The notes below the pieces were generated by a model, which saw only the letters and a program-made list of their open reading frames with translations, did not search any database and had not been told where the DNA came from. The position numbers and the translations under genes are program-made. Shown one piece after another: positions 41,319 through 49,376 of a stretch of 64,000 nucleotides of DNA. Source of the stretch: CAIQJJ01 sp049325275 (GTDB taxonomy: Bacteria; Chloroflexota; Anaerolineae; Anaerolineales; UBA4823); the NCBI GenBank assembly GCA_049325275.1, contig JBMOLU010000086.1, forward strand, positions 1-64,000, read 5' to 3'. Position 1 is the first letter of the stretch; each line of letters starts with the position of its first letter.

Positions 41319-42644
41319 TTACAAGCCAAACATGCGGGAAATTCCTTTCCCGCCGCTTTTCTTGACCGTTTTCATGAGCTTTTGAACTTCCCGGAATTGC
41401 TTCATCAGCCGGTTGACGTCTTGCACTTCGGTGCCGGAGCCGCGCGCGATGCGGCGCCGGCGGCTGGCGTTTAGAATATCCGGTTTGACACGTTCCGCGG
41501 GGGTCATCGAATTGATGATCGCCTCGGTCATTTTGAGTTGTTTTTCGGCGTCCTGCGGAGAGACCATTTTGGCCATCTGGCCCATCTGGCCGGGCATCAT
41601 TTCGAGCAGTTGGCCGATAGGCCCCAGCTTGCGCACCTGGCGTAATTGGTCGGCGAAATCTTGCAGGCTAAACTCGCCTGACATCAACTTCTTGGCCTGC
41701 TTCTCGGCTTCTTTTTGGTCAAGGTTGGCTTCGGCGCGTTCGATCAGGCCGAGCAGATCGCCCATGCCCAAAATACGGGAAGCCAGCCGGCCCGGGTCGT
41801 ACACTTCCATGGCGTCCAGGCCTTCGCCGGTGCCCAGGAACTTGATCGGCACGCCGGTTACCGAACGAATGGAAATGGCTGCACCGCCACGCGAATCGCC
41901 GTCCATCTTGGTCAAAATCAGGCCGGTGATGGAGACCGTGTCGCGGAAACCCTTGGCGATGTTTACCGCTTCCTGACCGATCATCGAGTCGGCTACCAGT
42001 AGAATCTCTACCGGGGCGACGCGGCCGGTGATGGCTTTCAGTTCGTTCATCAGGGAATCGTCAAGCTGCGAGCGGCCTGCCGTATCCAGAATCAGCGTCG
42101 AGTAACCACCTTTCGCTGCTCTGTCGAAGGCCAGGGCGGCCATTTCGGGCGGCTTGACGCCGGCTTCATAGGCCACGGGGATGTCCAGCTTCTCCCCCAG
42201 GGTTTGCAATTGTTTGACTGCCGCCGGGCGGTAGGGATCGCAGGCGACGAGCATAACGCGTTCGCCTTGCGAACGCAGCATGCGCGCCAGTTTGCCCGCA
42301 TGGGTGGTTTTGCCCGCGCCTTGAAGGCCCACGAGCATGATCGCCCGCGGGCGCGGCCCGGTCAGGTTGAGACGCTCCGGTTCGCCCAGCGTCGCGATCA
42401 GTTCTTCGTTGACGATCTTGATGACTTGCTGCCCCGGGTTGAGCGCTTTCGAGACTTCCGCGCCAATCGAGCGTTGGCGCACGCGGGCGACGAAATCTTT
42501 CACCACGCCGTAGTTGACATCGGCTTCGAGCAACGCCAGGCGCACCTCGCGCATGGCGACGTCAACATCGGCTTCCGAGAGCTTGCCTCGGCGGCTCAGT
42601 TCCTTAAATACACTATCGAGTCGTTCGGTTAGGTTCTCAAACAC
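41319..42644 (-). CDS. ffh: Signal recognition particle protein Ffh (SRP54)
   Basis: 441 residues. The N domain (1-95) is followed by the GTPase G domain with GLQGAGKTT at 106-114, DTAGRSQLD and TKMDGDSRGG. The Met-rich M domain (LLEMMPGQMGQMAKM and the SGTEVQDVNRLMKQF helix-turn-helix) binds 4.5S RNA and signal peptides. Starts with GTG at 42644. A TAAAAT box nine bases upstream and no Shine-Dalgarno suggest a near-leaderless message. First gene of the operon down to rimM. Confidence 0.97.
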   Translation of the reverse strand: MFENLTERLDSVFKELSRRGKLSEADVDVAMREVRLALLEADVNYGVVKDFVARVRQRSIGAEVSKALNPGQQVIKIVNEELIATLGEPERLNLTGPRPRAIMLVGLQGAGKTTHAGKLARMLRSQGERVMLVACDPYRPAAVKQLQTLGEKLDIPVAYEAGVKPPEMAALAFDRAAKGGYSTLILDTAGRSQLDDSLMNELKAITGRVAPVEILLVADSMIGQEAVNIAKGFRDTVSITGLILTKMDGDSRGGAAISIRSVTGVPIKFLGTGEGLDAMEVYDPGRLASRILGMGDLLGLIERAEANLDQKEAEKQAKKLMSGEFSLQDFADQLRQVRKLGPIGQLLEMMPGQMGQMAKMVSPQDAEKQLKMTEAIINSMTPAERVKPDILNASRRRRIARGSGTEVQDVNRLMKQFREVQKLMKTVKKSGGKGISRMFGL

Positions 42645-42653
42645 AGCCCTGCA

Positions 42654-42681
42654 TTTTAGCCTGTAAGCAAGGAATTGACAA
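42654..42681 (-). promoter_or_regulatory. ffh promoter, sharing its -35 with the divergent degV promoter
   Basis: On the minus strand TTGTCA (42676-42681) and TAAAAT (42654-42659) are 16 bases apart, nine bases from the GTG start at 42644. The -35 element lies on the same seven bases as the plus-strand TTGACA of degV. Confidence 0.55.
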
Positions 42682-42703
42682 GGTTCGGGTTTGCACGTAA
42701 CAT
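42675..42703 (+). promoter_or_regulatory. degV promoter
   Basis: TTGACA (42675-42680) and TAACAT (42698-42703) with a 17-base spacer. Start predicted near 42710, giving a leader of about 43 bases with a good GAGGAGG. Confidence 0.6.
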
Positions 42704-42752
42704 GGGGACATCCATCATTCCTGTCAGAAGAAATCGTTCAGAGGAGGCTTTT

Positions 42753-43604
42753 ATGTCCAAAGTTGCCGTGGTAGCCGATAGTACCGCCTACGTGCCTGCC
42801 GATCTGGTGTCCAACCTTAATATCCGCGTTGCACCCTTGTTGGTCAATTGGGATGGGCAGTCGTACCGCGATGGGGTCGATATGCAGCCGGTCGCGTTCT
42901 ATGAACGCCTGAAAAAATCCAAGTCCATGCCGACCAGTTCGCAGGTGCCGGTGGCGGCGTTCGAGGAAGTCTTTCGCCAATTGCTCGAGCAAGGATATGA
43001 TGTTTTGGCGGTGACCATCTCCTCCAGGTTCTCGGGCACGCTGGATTCGGCCGTTCAGGCCAAGGCAGCCATGCCGCCCGATGCGCCGATCGAACTGGTC
43101 GATTCGCTTTCTGCTGCGGGGCAGGAGGGTCTGGTGGTTTTGGCGGCCGCACGCGCGGCGCAGGAAGGGCTTAGCCTGGCGGAATGTAAGTCGATTGCCG
43201 AACGCGTCCAGGCGAACAGCGGCCTTTTCTTGACGGTCGAGACGCTCGAATTTCTACACCGCGGCGGGCGCATCGGCGGCGCTTCACGCTTTTTGGGTAC
43301 GGCTTTGAATATCAAACCTATCATGGAAATCGTAGAGGGCAAGATCAGCGCGGTCGAACGCGTGCGTACGCGTAACAAGGCCGTGGCGCGCATGGTAGAA
43401 CTGGTAGAAAACCGCATTGCAGGCCGCAAACCGGTACGTCTGTTTGCCGTGCACGCCAATGCGGAGGCCGAAGCGCGCGTCATGCTCGATCAGGCTACCC
43501 AGAAACTCGGCGCCGTCGAAGGCATCCTTTCGGACGTCAGCCCGGTGATCGGCGTCCACGTTGGACCGGGAACCCTGGGATTAGGCTATTCGGTGGAATG
43601 GTGA
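42753..43604 (+). CDS. DegV family (fatty-acid-binding) protein
   Basis: 283 residues from the ATG at 42753, with GAGGAGG six bases upstream. MSKVAVVADSTAYVPADL, then SQVPVAAFEEVF and TISSRFSGTLDSA, and HVGPGTLGLGYS at the end are DegV motifs. DegV/FakB proteins bind a fatty acid and can present it to FakA for phosphorylation. FakA is not in the window. Monocistronic, followed by a hairpin. Confidence 0.93.
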   Translation: MSKVAVVADSTAYVPADLVSNLNIRVAPLLVNWDGQSYRDGVDMQPVAFYERLKKSKSMPTSSQVPVAAFEEVFRQLLEQGYDVLAVTISSRFSGTLDSAVQAKAAMPPDAPIELVDSLSAAGQEGLVVLAAARAAQEGLSLAECKSIAERVQANSGLFLTVETLEFLHRGGRIGGASRFLGTALNIKPIMEIVEGKISAVERVRTRNKAVARMVELVENRIAGRKPVRLFAVHANAEAEARVMLDQATQKLGAVEGILSDVSPVIGVHVGPGTLGLGYSVEW

Positions 43605-43607
43605 GCG

Positions 43608-43628
43608 GGCGAAGGCCACGCCTTCGCC
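43608..43628 (+). terminator. Hairpin after degV
   Basis: Eight-base arms GGCGAAGG/CCTTCGCC at 43608-43615 and 43621-43628, right after the stop codon. No T-run, so termination is only probable. Confidence 0.45.
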
Positions 43629-43730
43629 GGTAAATCGTTGTGAGAGTGTTAAACTGCCTGGCCGATTCGTTGTGCCACCGAATCGTTATCGTTGTAAAAT
43701 AGGGGGAATTTTTTACTTTTTGGAGTCCTT

Positions 43731-45047
43731 ATGAGAAATTATCCTGCCATTGGGGTGCAAGTGCCCGATGTGCTGTTGCCGTCGCCCGGCGTCGATCTTA
43801 CCCGTTGGGCGGTGATTGCCTGCGATCAATATACATCTCAGCCCGATTACTGGGAACAGGTGGCGTGTATCATCGGAGAGCTGCCCTCGACCCTTCATCT
43901 CATTTTGCCTGAAATCTACCTGGACGGCCCCGATATGGATGGCCGTACGTTGCAGATTCACGATCAGATGTGGCGCTATCTTTCGGGTAATTTGCTCCAA
44001 CCACTGGATGGCATGGTTTACGTCGAACGGCGTGTGGATGGCAAACTGCGTCGCGGGCTGGTTCTGGCGCTCGATCTCGAACACTACGATTACAGGCCCG
44101 GCTCGCAGACCCTGATCCGGGCTACCGAAGGCACGATCGTCGAACGCATCCACCCGCGTATGCGCATCCGGGATGGCGCCATGCTCGAACTGCCGCACAT
44201 CCTGGTGCTGATCGACGACCCGGAACGCAGCGTGATCGAGCCGGTCAGCCAGCATTGCCAGGCGTTGCGCAGGCTGTACGATTTTGATTTAATGATGAAC
44301 GGCGGCCACCTGACCGGTTATGCAGTCGACGACCTTGCGCTCGAGCAGACAACCATGGGCGCTTTGGAAAGGTTGGCCGATGCGCAGTCCTTTGCCGAAA
44401 AGTACGACCTGCCTGCCGGTACCCCTGTGCTCTTGTTTGCCATGGGTGACGGCAATCACTCTCTGGCAACCGCCAAGGCGATTTGGGAGAAGATCAAACG
44501 CCGCGTAGGCCCTGATCACCCGGCCCGTTATGCCCTGGTGGAAATCGAGAACATTCACGACGAAGCGCTCGCGTTCGAGCCGATTCACCGGGTGGCCTTC
44601 AACCTCCAGCAGGATGTTTTGCCGGCGCTGCAAGATTTTTTCAAGGGGCAGTGTACGTACCGGCCTCATGCGTCGTGTGAGACCATGATCGCCCAGGTCA
44701 ACGCGACCCCCTCGCCGCGCCAGGCGTTTGGCCTGATCTTGCCCGAAGGCTGCGGCGTGGTAGAACTGGCCGCGCCGCCGGCCACCTTGACGGTGGGCAG
44801 CCTGCAAGCCTTTCTCGATCCGTTCATGCAGGCCCGTCATGCTGAGAAACTGGACTACGTGCACGGCAGCGATGTCGTGTGCACCCTGGGCAGCCGGCCG
44901 GGCAACGCCGGATTCTACCTGCCGGCAATCGCCAAGGGCGATCTCTTCCGTACTGTGATCCTGGACGGTGTCTTGCCGCGTAAGGCTTTCTCGATGGGCG
45001 AGGCGCATGAAAAGCGGTTCTATATGGAATGCCGGCGAATTGAGTGA
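43731..45047 (+). CDS. DUF1015 family protein
   Basis: 438 residues. RWAVIACDQYTSQPDYWEQV at the start, HPRMRIRDGAMLELPHIL and the MGDGNHSLATAKAIW segment are characteristic of DUF1015. The family is widespread and uncharacterised, and some members have been compared to ParB-like or kinase-regulatory proteins. Cytoplasmic, with no transmembrane segment. TTGGAG precedes the ATG. It is probably co-transcribed with the next two genes: the gap is two bases, then there is a four-base overlap. Confidence 0.85.
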   Translation: MRNYPAIGVQVPDVLLPSPGVDLTRWAVIACDQYTSQPDYWEQVACIIGELPSTLHLILPEIYLDGPDMDGRTLQIHDQMWRYLSGNLLQPLDGMVYVERRVDGKLRRGLVLALDLEHYDYRPGSQTLIRATEGTIVERIHPRMRIRDGAMLELPHILVLIDDPERSVIEPVSQHCQALRRLYDFDLMMNGGHLTGYAVDDLALEQTTMGALERLADAQSFAEKYDLPAGTPVLLFAMGDGNHSLATAKAIWEKIKRRVGPDHPARYALVEIENIHDEALAFEPIHRVAFNLQQDVLPALQDFFKGQCTYRPHASCETMIAQVNATPSPRQAFGLILPEGCGVVELAAPPATLTVGSLQAFLDPFMQARHAEKLDYVHGSDVVCTLGSRPGNAGFYLPAIAKGDLFRTVILDGVLPRKAFSMGEAHEKRFYMECRRIE

Positions 45048-45049
45048 CC

Positions 45050-45424
45050 ATGGACATTTCTTTTCAGGATCCGAACCAGATTCCACTACCTCCGGGCGAA
45101 GTCCGCATTCAGCAACTGCGCGGTGCATTGTACCCCGATGGCCGGCGTGTGAAAGTGTCGGTCACGCTTACCCCTTTCCAGAAAAGGCCCAGCCTGAGCC
45201 TGGAAGTCCGGGATGCGTTGGCGCAAATCGTGGCCGAGACGCAAGTCATCGAGACCATGGCTGCTTCTCTCGATCTGAACCTTCATCTGCGTCACCCTGA
45301 TCCGCAACCGCCTTATACCCTTGTGGCAACCCTGTTTTACACGCCTCCCATCGAGCCGGACGCTGCGAGCCTGCCCGAACGCACGGTGGTCGACACGGCT
45401 TCATCTTCCGTCTCGTTGCCATGA
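45050..45424 (+). CDS. Conserved hypothetical protein downstream of DUF1015
   Basis: 124 residues from the ATG at 45050. A GTG at 45044 overlapping the DUF1015 stop would add two residues. The first part (LPPGEVRIQQLRGALYPDGRRVKVSVTLTPF) and a central helix (SLEVRDALAQIVAETQVIETM) look like a small alpha/beta domain, followed by a Pro/Thr-rich tail. No known motif. Its stop overlaps the ABC transporter start (ATGA). Confidence 0.75.
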   Translation: MDISFQDPNQIPLPPGEVRIQQLRGALYPDGRRVKVSVTLTPFQKRPSLSLEVRDALAQIVAETQVIETMAASLDLNLHLRHPDPQPPYTLVATLFYTPPIEPDAASLPERTVVDTASSSVSLP

Positions 45425-47250
45425 AATCTCTTTTTCGTTTGCGTGCGTTTGTCCGGCCCTACTTGCTGCAAATTATCCTTTTGTTGGCCGTTTTGCTGGC
45501 GATTACCGGGCTGAGCCTGGTGGTGCCGATGATTATCCAGCGTGTGATCGATATCGGCGTGACGCAGCGCCGGATGGATTACATGCTGCGGGCGGCAGGG
45601 GTCATCCTGGCGATTGGCATCGCACGCGCCGTGCTGGCCTATGCCAACCGCTACCTGGGAGAATGGATTGCCGCCCACATCGGCTACGATTTGCGCAACC
45701 ATCTCTACAACCACATTCAACACCTGCCGTTCAGCTATCACGATCGCGCCCAGACGGGGCAACTCATCAGCCGCTGCATCGAGGACGTGCGCGCCATCGA
45801 GCGTTTTGCCGGGGCGAACCTGGCGGAACTGACCCGGGTGGTCGTCCTATTGATCGGGATTACGGCCTTGCTGATCGCCAACAATCCGCGCTTGGCCTTG
45901 ATAGGGGTTTTGCCATTGATCCCGCTGGTGCTGATGAGTGTGAACTTTGGCGCGCGCATCGGCAGGTACTTTTACGCCGTGGATAATGCCCTGGGCGATC
46001 TCTCCGCTCACTTGCAGGAAAACGTCTCCGGTGTGCAAGCAGTACGCGCCTTTGCCCGTGAGCCTTACGAAATCGAGCGTTTTGCGGCGGCCAATCGCAC
46101 GCTGTTCAATGCCCGCATCGGCGTCATCCGTGAATGGTCGAAGGTGATGCCGACCTCCAATTTTTTAGTGGCTTTGTGCACCATCTTGTTGCTCTGGTTT
46201 GGCGGCCCGATGGTGCTGCGCAGCGAGATGACCGTTGGCGCGCTGGTCGCTTTCAATAGCTATATCCTGATGCTGGGCGGGCCGGCCGGGCAACTGACCT
46301 GGCTGGTCAACTCGGTTGGCGAGGCCGTGGCAGGCGCCAAGCGTACGCTTGAAATTTTGGATACCGTCCTGACCATCCGCAGCCCGGAAAACGCCATCCA
46401 GCCGGCTGGAGCCGGGCAAAATCAGGTGTGTGGTGGCTGCGTGGCGTTTGAGGATGTTTCCTTCGTTTACCAGGGCGAGACGGCGCACGCCCTGAGCGAG
46501 GTCAACCTGAACGTCGAGCCGAACCAGGTGGTGGCCATCGTTGGCCCGACAGGCTCGGGAAAGACCTCGTTGATCAACCTGATTCCGCGTTTCTACGACG
46601 TCACCGCGGGGCGGGTGCTGGTGGATGGGCACGACGTGCGTTGCCTCGATCTGACGGCGCTGCGCCGTCAGGTGGGCATCGTGCTGCAAACCTCGCTGTT
46701 GTTCTCCGTCAGCGTGCGTGAAAATATCGCCTACGGCCGCCCCGCTGCCGGCCTGGAGGAGATCGTGGCTGCGGCGAAGGCGGCCCAGGCACACGAGTTC
46801 ATCCAGGGACTTTCGGATGGGTACGATACCGTGGTGGGCGAGCGCGGCGTGACGCTGTCTGGCGGCCAGCGCCAGCGTGTGGCCATCGCCCGTGCCCTGC
46901 TGATGAATCCACGCTTCCTCATCCTCGATGATTCCACTTCCAGTGTGGATACGCACACCGAGCGCCTGATCCAGCAAGCTCTCGACACCCTCATGGAAGG
47001 CCGTACGACTTTCGTCATCGCTCACCGCCTCTCCACCGTGCGCCGCGCCGATTTGATCCTGGTGATGGACGGCGGGCGCATCGTCGAACGCGGCAGGCAC
47101 CACGAACTGTTGGCGCAGGGCGGCCTGTACCGCGAAATCTACGATTTGCAACTGCGCGATCAGGAGCGTTTCCATGAAGAGATGGATGCGCTGCGCAAGT
47201 CGCCCGTGCGCCCACTCAGCAACGTGGGTGCGGGTATGAAGAAGGAATAG
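45421..47250 (+). CDS. ABC exporter half-transporter with a degenerate ATPase site
   Basis: 609 residues: a six-helix exporter domain (1-310) and a nucleotide-binding domain with Walker A GPTGSGKT at 375-382 and signature LSGGQRQ at 479-485. Walker B reads LILDD, so the catalytic Glu is replaced by Asp504. This is the pattern of the degenerate subunit of heterodimeric exporters such as TM287/TM288 and BmrC/BmrD. The likely partner is at 49377. Substrates of such pairs are drugs, lipids or peptides. Starts by a four-base overlap with the preceding gene. Confidence 0.9.
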   Translation: MKSLFRLRAFVRPYLLQIILLLAVLLAITGLSLVVPMIIQRVIDIGVTQRRMDYMLRAAGVILAIGIARAVLAYANRYLGEWIAAHIGYDLRNHLYNHIQHLPFSYHDRAQTGQLISRCIEDVRAIERFAGANLAELTRVVVLLIGITALLIANNPRLALIGVLPLIPLVLMSVNFGARIGRYFYAVDNALGDLSAHLQENVSGVQAVRAFAREPYEIERFAAANRTLFNARIGVIREWSKVMPTSNFLVALCTILLLWFGGPMVLRSEMTVGALVAFNSYILMLGGPAGQLTWLVNSVGEAVAGAKRTLEILDTVLTIRSPENAIQPAGAGQNQVCGGCVAFEDVSFVYQGETAHALSEVNLNVEPNQVVAIVGPTGSGKTSLINLIPRFYDVTAGRVLVDGHDVRCLDLTALRRQVGIVLQTSLLFSVSVRENIAYGRPAAGLEEIVAAAKAAQAHEFIQGLSDGYDTVVGERGVTLSGGQRQRVAIARALLMNPRFLILDDSTSSVDTHTERLIQQALDTLMEGRTTFVIAHRLSTVRRADLILVMDGGRIVERGRHHELLAQGGLYREIYDLQLRDQERFHEEMDALRKSPVRPLSNVGAGMKKE

Positions 47251-47256
47251 GCGCCG

Positions 47257-47877
47257 GTGGGCAGGGTTGGCGGCCGGCAAAGCAAGTTGGTGTGGGCGGG
47301 CGTGATCGGTCCGGTAACCTTTGTGGCCATCGACCTCCTGGCGGCCGCGCTGCGCCCCGGGTATGACCTGACATTCCATACGGTCAGCCGTTTGGCCGTG
47401 GGGCCGCTGGGCTGGCTGCAAACGCTCAACTTTGTGGTGGTTGGTGTGCTCACCATCCTGCTCGGTGTGGGCCTGTTGGCCAGATCGCAGCTGCTGGGAG
47501 GGCTGTTTGGCCTGTGGGGCTTGGGCTTCGTGCTGCTGGCGCTCTTCCCGACGGACCCCAGTGGCCTGTACCCGTTACGCCAGCGTATCCATTACTGGAT
47601 TTTGGATGGGGTTGCGCTGCTGTTCCCGCTGATGTGCCTGGCGGCTGCCGTTGCTTTCTGGCAGCGAAGGCGCTTTTTTAGCATATTCTCACTGGCTTTG
47701 TGCCTGTTGGTGGCATTCGTAGCCGCTTCGTGGCTGCTTCGGCCGCAAGAGGTTTTGGCTTCCCCGCGACTTGGCCTGTACGAACGTGCCATCATCTGGA
47801 CGGCGGTGATGTGGTGCCTGGCTTTATCGTGGAAAATCCGTACGGACGAACCCCCATGCCCGCCTCCCAACGCGTAG
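47257..47877 (+). CDS. DUF998 family membrane protein
   Basis: 206 residues starting with GTG, seven bases after the ABC gene. It has six predicted membrane helices and the DUF998 pattern: SRLAVGPLGWLQTLNFVVVG, then ALFPTDPSGLYPLRQRIHYWI. Function unknown. Confidence 0.78.
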   Translation: MGRVGGRQSKLVWAGVIGPVTFVAIDLLAAALRPGYDLTFHTVSRLAVGPLGWLQTLNFVVVGVLTILLGVGLLARSQLLGGLFGLWGLGFVLLALFPTDPSGLYPLRQRIHYWILDGVALLFPLMCLAAAVAFWQRRRFFSIFSLALCLLVAFVAASWLLRPQEVLASPRLGLYERAIIWTAVMWCLALSWKIRTDEPPCPPPNA

Positions 47878-47915
47878 GGGCGGCCCCACGGGTTTGCCGG
47901 ACCGCGAGATGAAAC

Positions 47916-49352
47916 GTGTCAAAATTCAAAAAAAGGCCTGCCATTCCTCAACTGCCACCCGCCATCCCCGGGCGCTTTTTGGCGCGCATGCGGCCCCTGC
48001 TTGGCCCCGACTTTCCTGCGTTTGCTGCCATTTACGATCAATCGCCTACCCACGGCCTGCGCGTTAATACGCTCAAGCTGACCCCTGAAGCTTTCCTCGC
48101 TTTTTCTCCCTTTCGCCTGTCGCCTTTGCCCTGGAATTCCAGTGGCTTTCTGCTGGAAGAACCGGAAGAACGTCCCGGAAAACATCCCTTCCACGCCGCC
48201 GGCCTGTACTACCTGCAAGACCCGCATGCCCAGGCGGTTGCAGAAATCCTGGCGCCGCAGCCTGGCGAGCGCGTCCTCGACCTGGCCGCGGCGCCCGGCG
48301 GAAAGACCACGCACATCGCCAGCCGGATGCAAAACGGCGGTCTGTTGGTTGCCAACGAGATCAAGACCAAGCGCATCGGCCACCTGGCGGCCAACCTGGA
48401 ACGTTGGGGGGCGCGTAATGTTACCGTCCTCAACGAAACGCCCGAACGCCTGGCTGACTTCTTCGGCCCCTTTTTCGACCGCGTGTTGGTCGATGCGCCC
48501 TGTTCCGGCGAGGGCATGTTCCGCAAGGACCTTTCGGCGCGCAGCGATTGGTCCGAAGATATGGTGGCCGGCTGCGCCGTGCGCCAGGCGGCCATCCTGC
48601 ATTATGCCTCTCGCCTGGTGCGCCCCGGCGGCTGGTTGTGCTATTCCACCTGCACGTTTGCGCCGGAAGAAAACGAGGAAGTGATCGATGCTTTTTTGTC
48701 GGCGCATCCCGATTTTGCCGTGGCGCACGAGACGTACCCCGTGACGTCGGATGCATTGTGCGCCACGCGGTGCGGTTTTCGTCTCTGGCCTCACACTTCC
48801 CCTGGCGAAGGGCATTTCATCGCTTTGCTGCACCGCCGGGAAGACGCCCCACCTGGTCGGCCAGCCGGCGCCGGGCAGCCCGCACCGCTCGGGCGCATTT
48901 TACAAGCGCAGTGGCGAACGTGGTGCGAGGAGCATCTGGCGGCCTTGCCGGATGTGACGCCCGTACAGGTCGGCACACGCCTGTACGCCTTGCCGGATGG
49001 CTTGCCCGATCTGGGTGGCCTGCGGGTACTGCATCCTGGCTGGTGGCTGGGCGATTTCAAGAAGGATCGTTTCGAACCCGCTCACGCCCTGGCGATGGCC
49101 TTGCACGTGGAAGATGCCCGCTGTATCCTGGCGCTGCCTGCCGACGATCCCGGCGTCATCAAATACCTGCGCGGTGAAACCCTGGTGAGTGCCGGTGACC
49201 CTGGCTGGATGCTCGTCGGCGTGACGGTCCCCGCTTCCTTTCCCGGCGCGCCGGAAGCGCAGGCTTTTCCACTCGGCTGGGGAAAGCGCGTCCAGGGTGT
49301 TGTCAAAAACCACTACCCCCGCGGGCTGGCCTGGTTGGGGCCTGGCCCATAG
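47916..49352 (+). CDS. RsmB/RsmF-family rRNA (cytosine-5) methyltransferase
   Basis: 478 residues starting with GTG. An N-terminal recognition region (HGLRVNTLK) precedes a SAM-binding domain with LDLAAAPGGKTTHIA at 121-135. The two catalytic cysteines are C196 in DAPCSGEG and C246 in YSTCTF. A C-terminal extension of about 190 residues resembles the PUA-like/RsmF tail, so an RsmF-type 16S or tRNA m5C methyltransferase is most likely. It lies between the two ABC half-transporter genes on the same strand. Confidence 0.88.
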   Translation: MSKFKKRPAIPQLPPAIPGRFLARMRPLLGPDFPAFAAIYDQSPTHGLRVNTLKLTPEAFLAFSPFRLSPLPWNSSGFLLEEPEERPGKHPFHAAGLYYLQDPHAQAVAEILAPQPGERVLDLAAAPGGKTTHIASRMQNGGLLVANEIKTKRIGHLAANLERWGARNVTVLNETPERLADFFGPFFDRVLVDAPCSGEGMFRKDLSARSDWSEDMVAGCAVRQAAILHYASRLVRPGGWLCYSTCTFAPEENEEVIDAFLSAHPDFAVAHETYPVTSDALCATRCGFRLWPHTSPGEGHFIALLHRREDAPPGRPAGAGQPAPLGRILQAQWRTWCEEHLAALPDVTPVQVGTRLYALPDGLPDLGGLRVLHPGWWLGDFKKDRFEPAHALAMALHVEDARCILALPADDPGVIKYLRGETLVSAGDPGWMLVGVTVPASFPGAPEAQAFPLGWGKRVQGVVKNHYPRGLAWLGPGP

Positions 49353-49376
49353 TCCATTCTCTTTTGCGATGAAGCC

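Noticed and set aside
46165..47421. 418-residue minus-strand frame opposite the first ABC exporter
   Set aside because: Antisense to intact ABC motifs and extends into the DUF998 gene; no domain seen.
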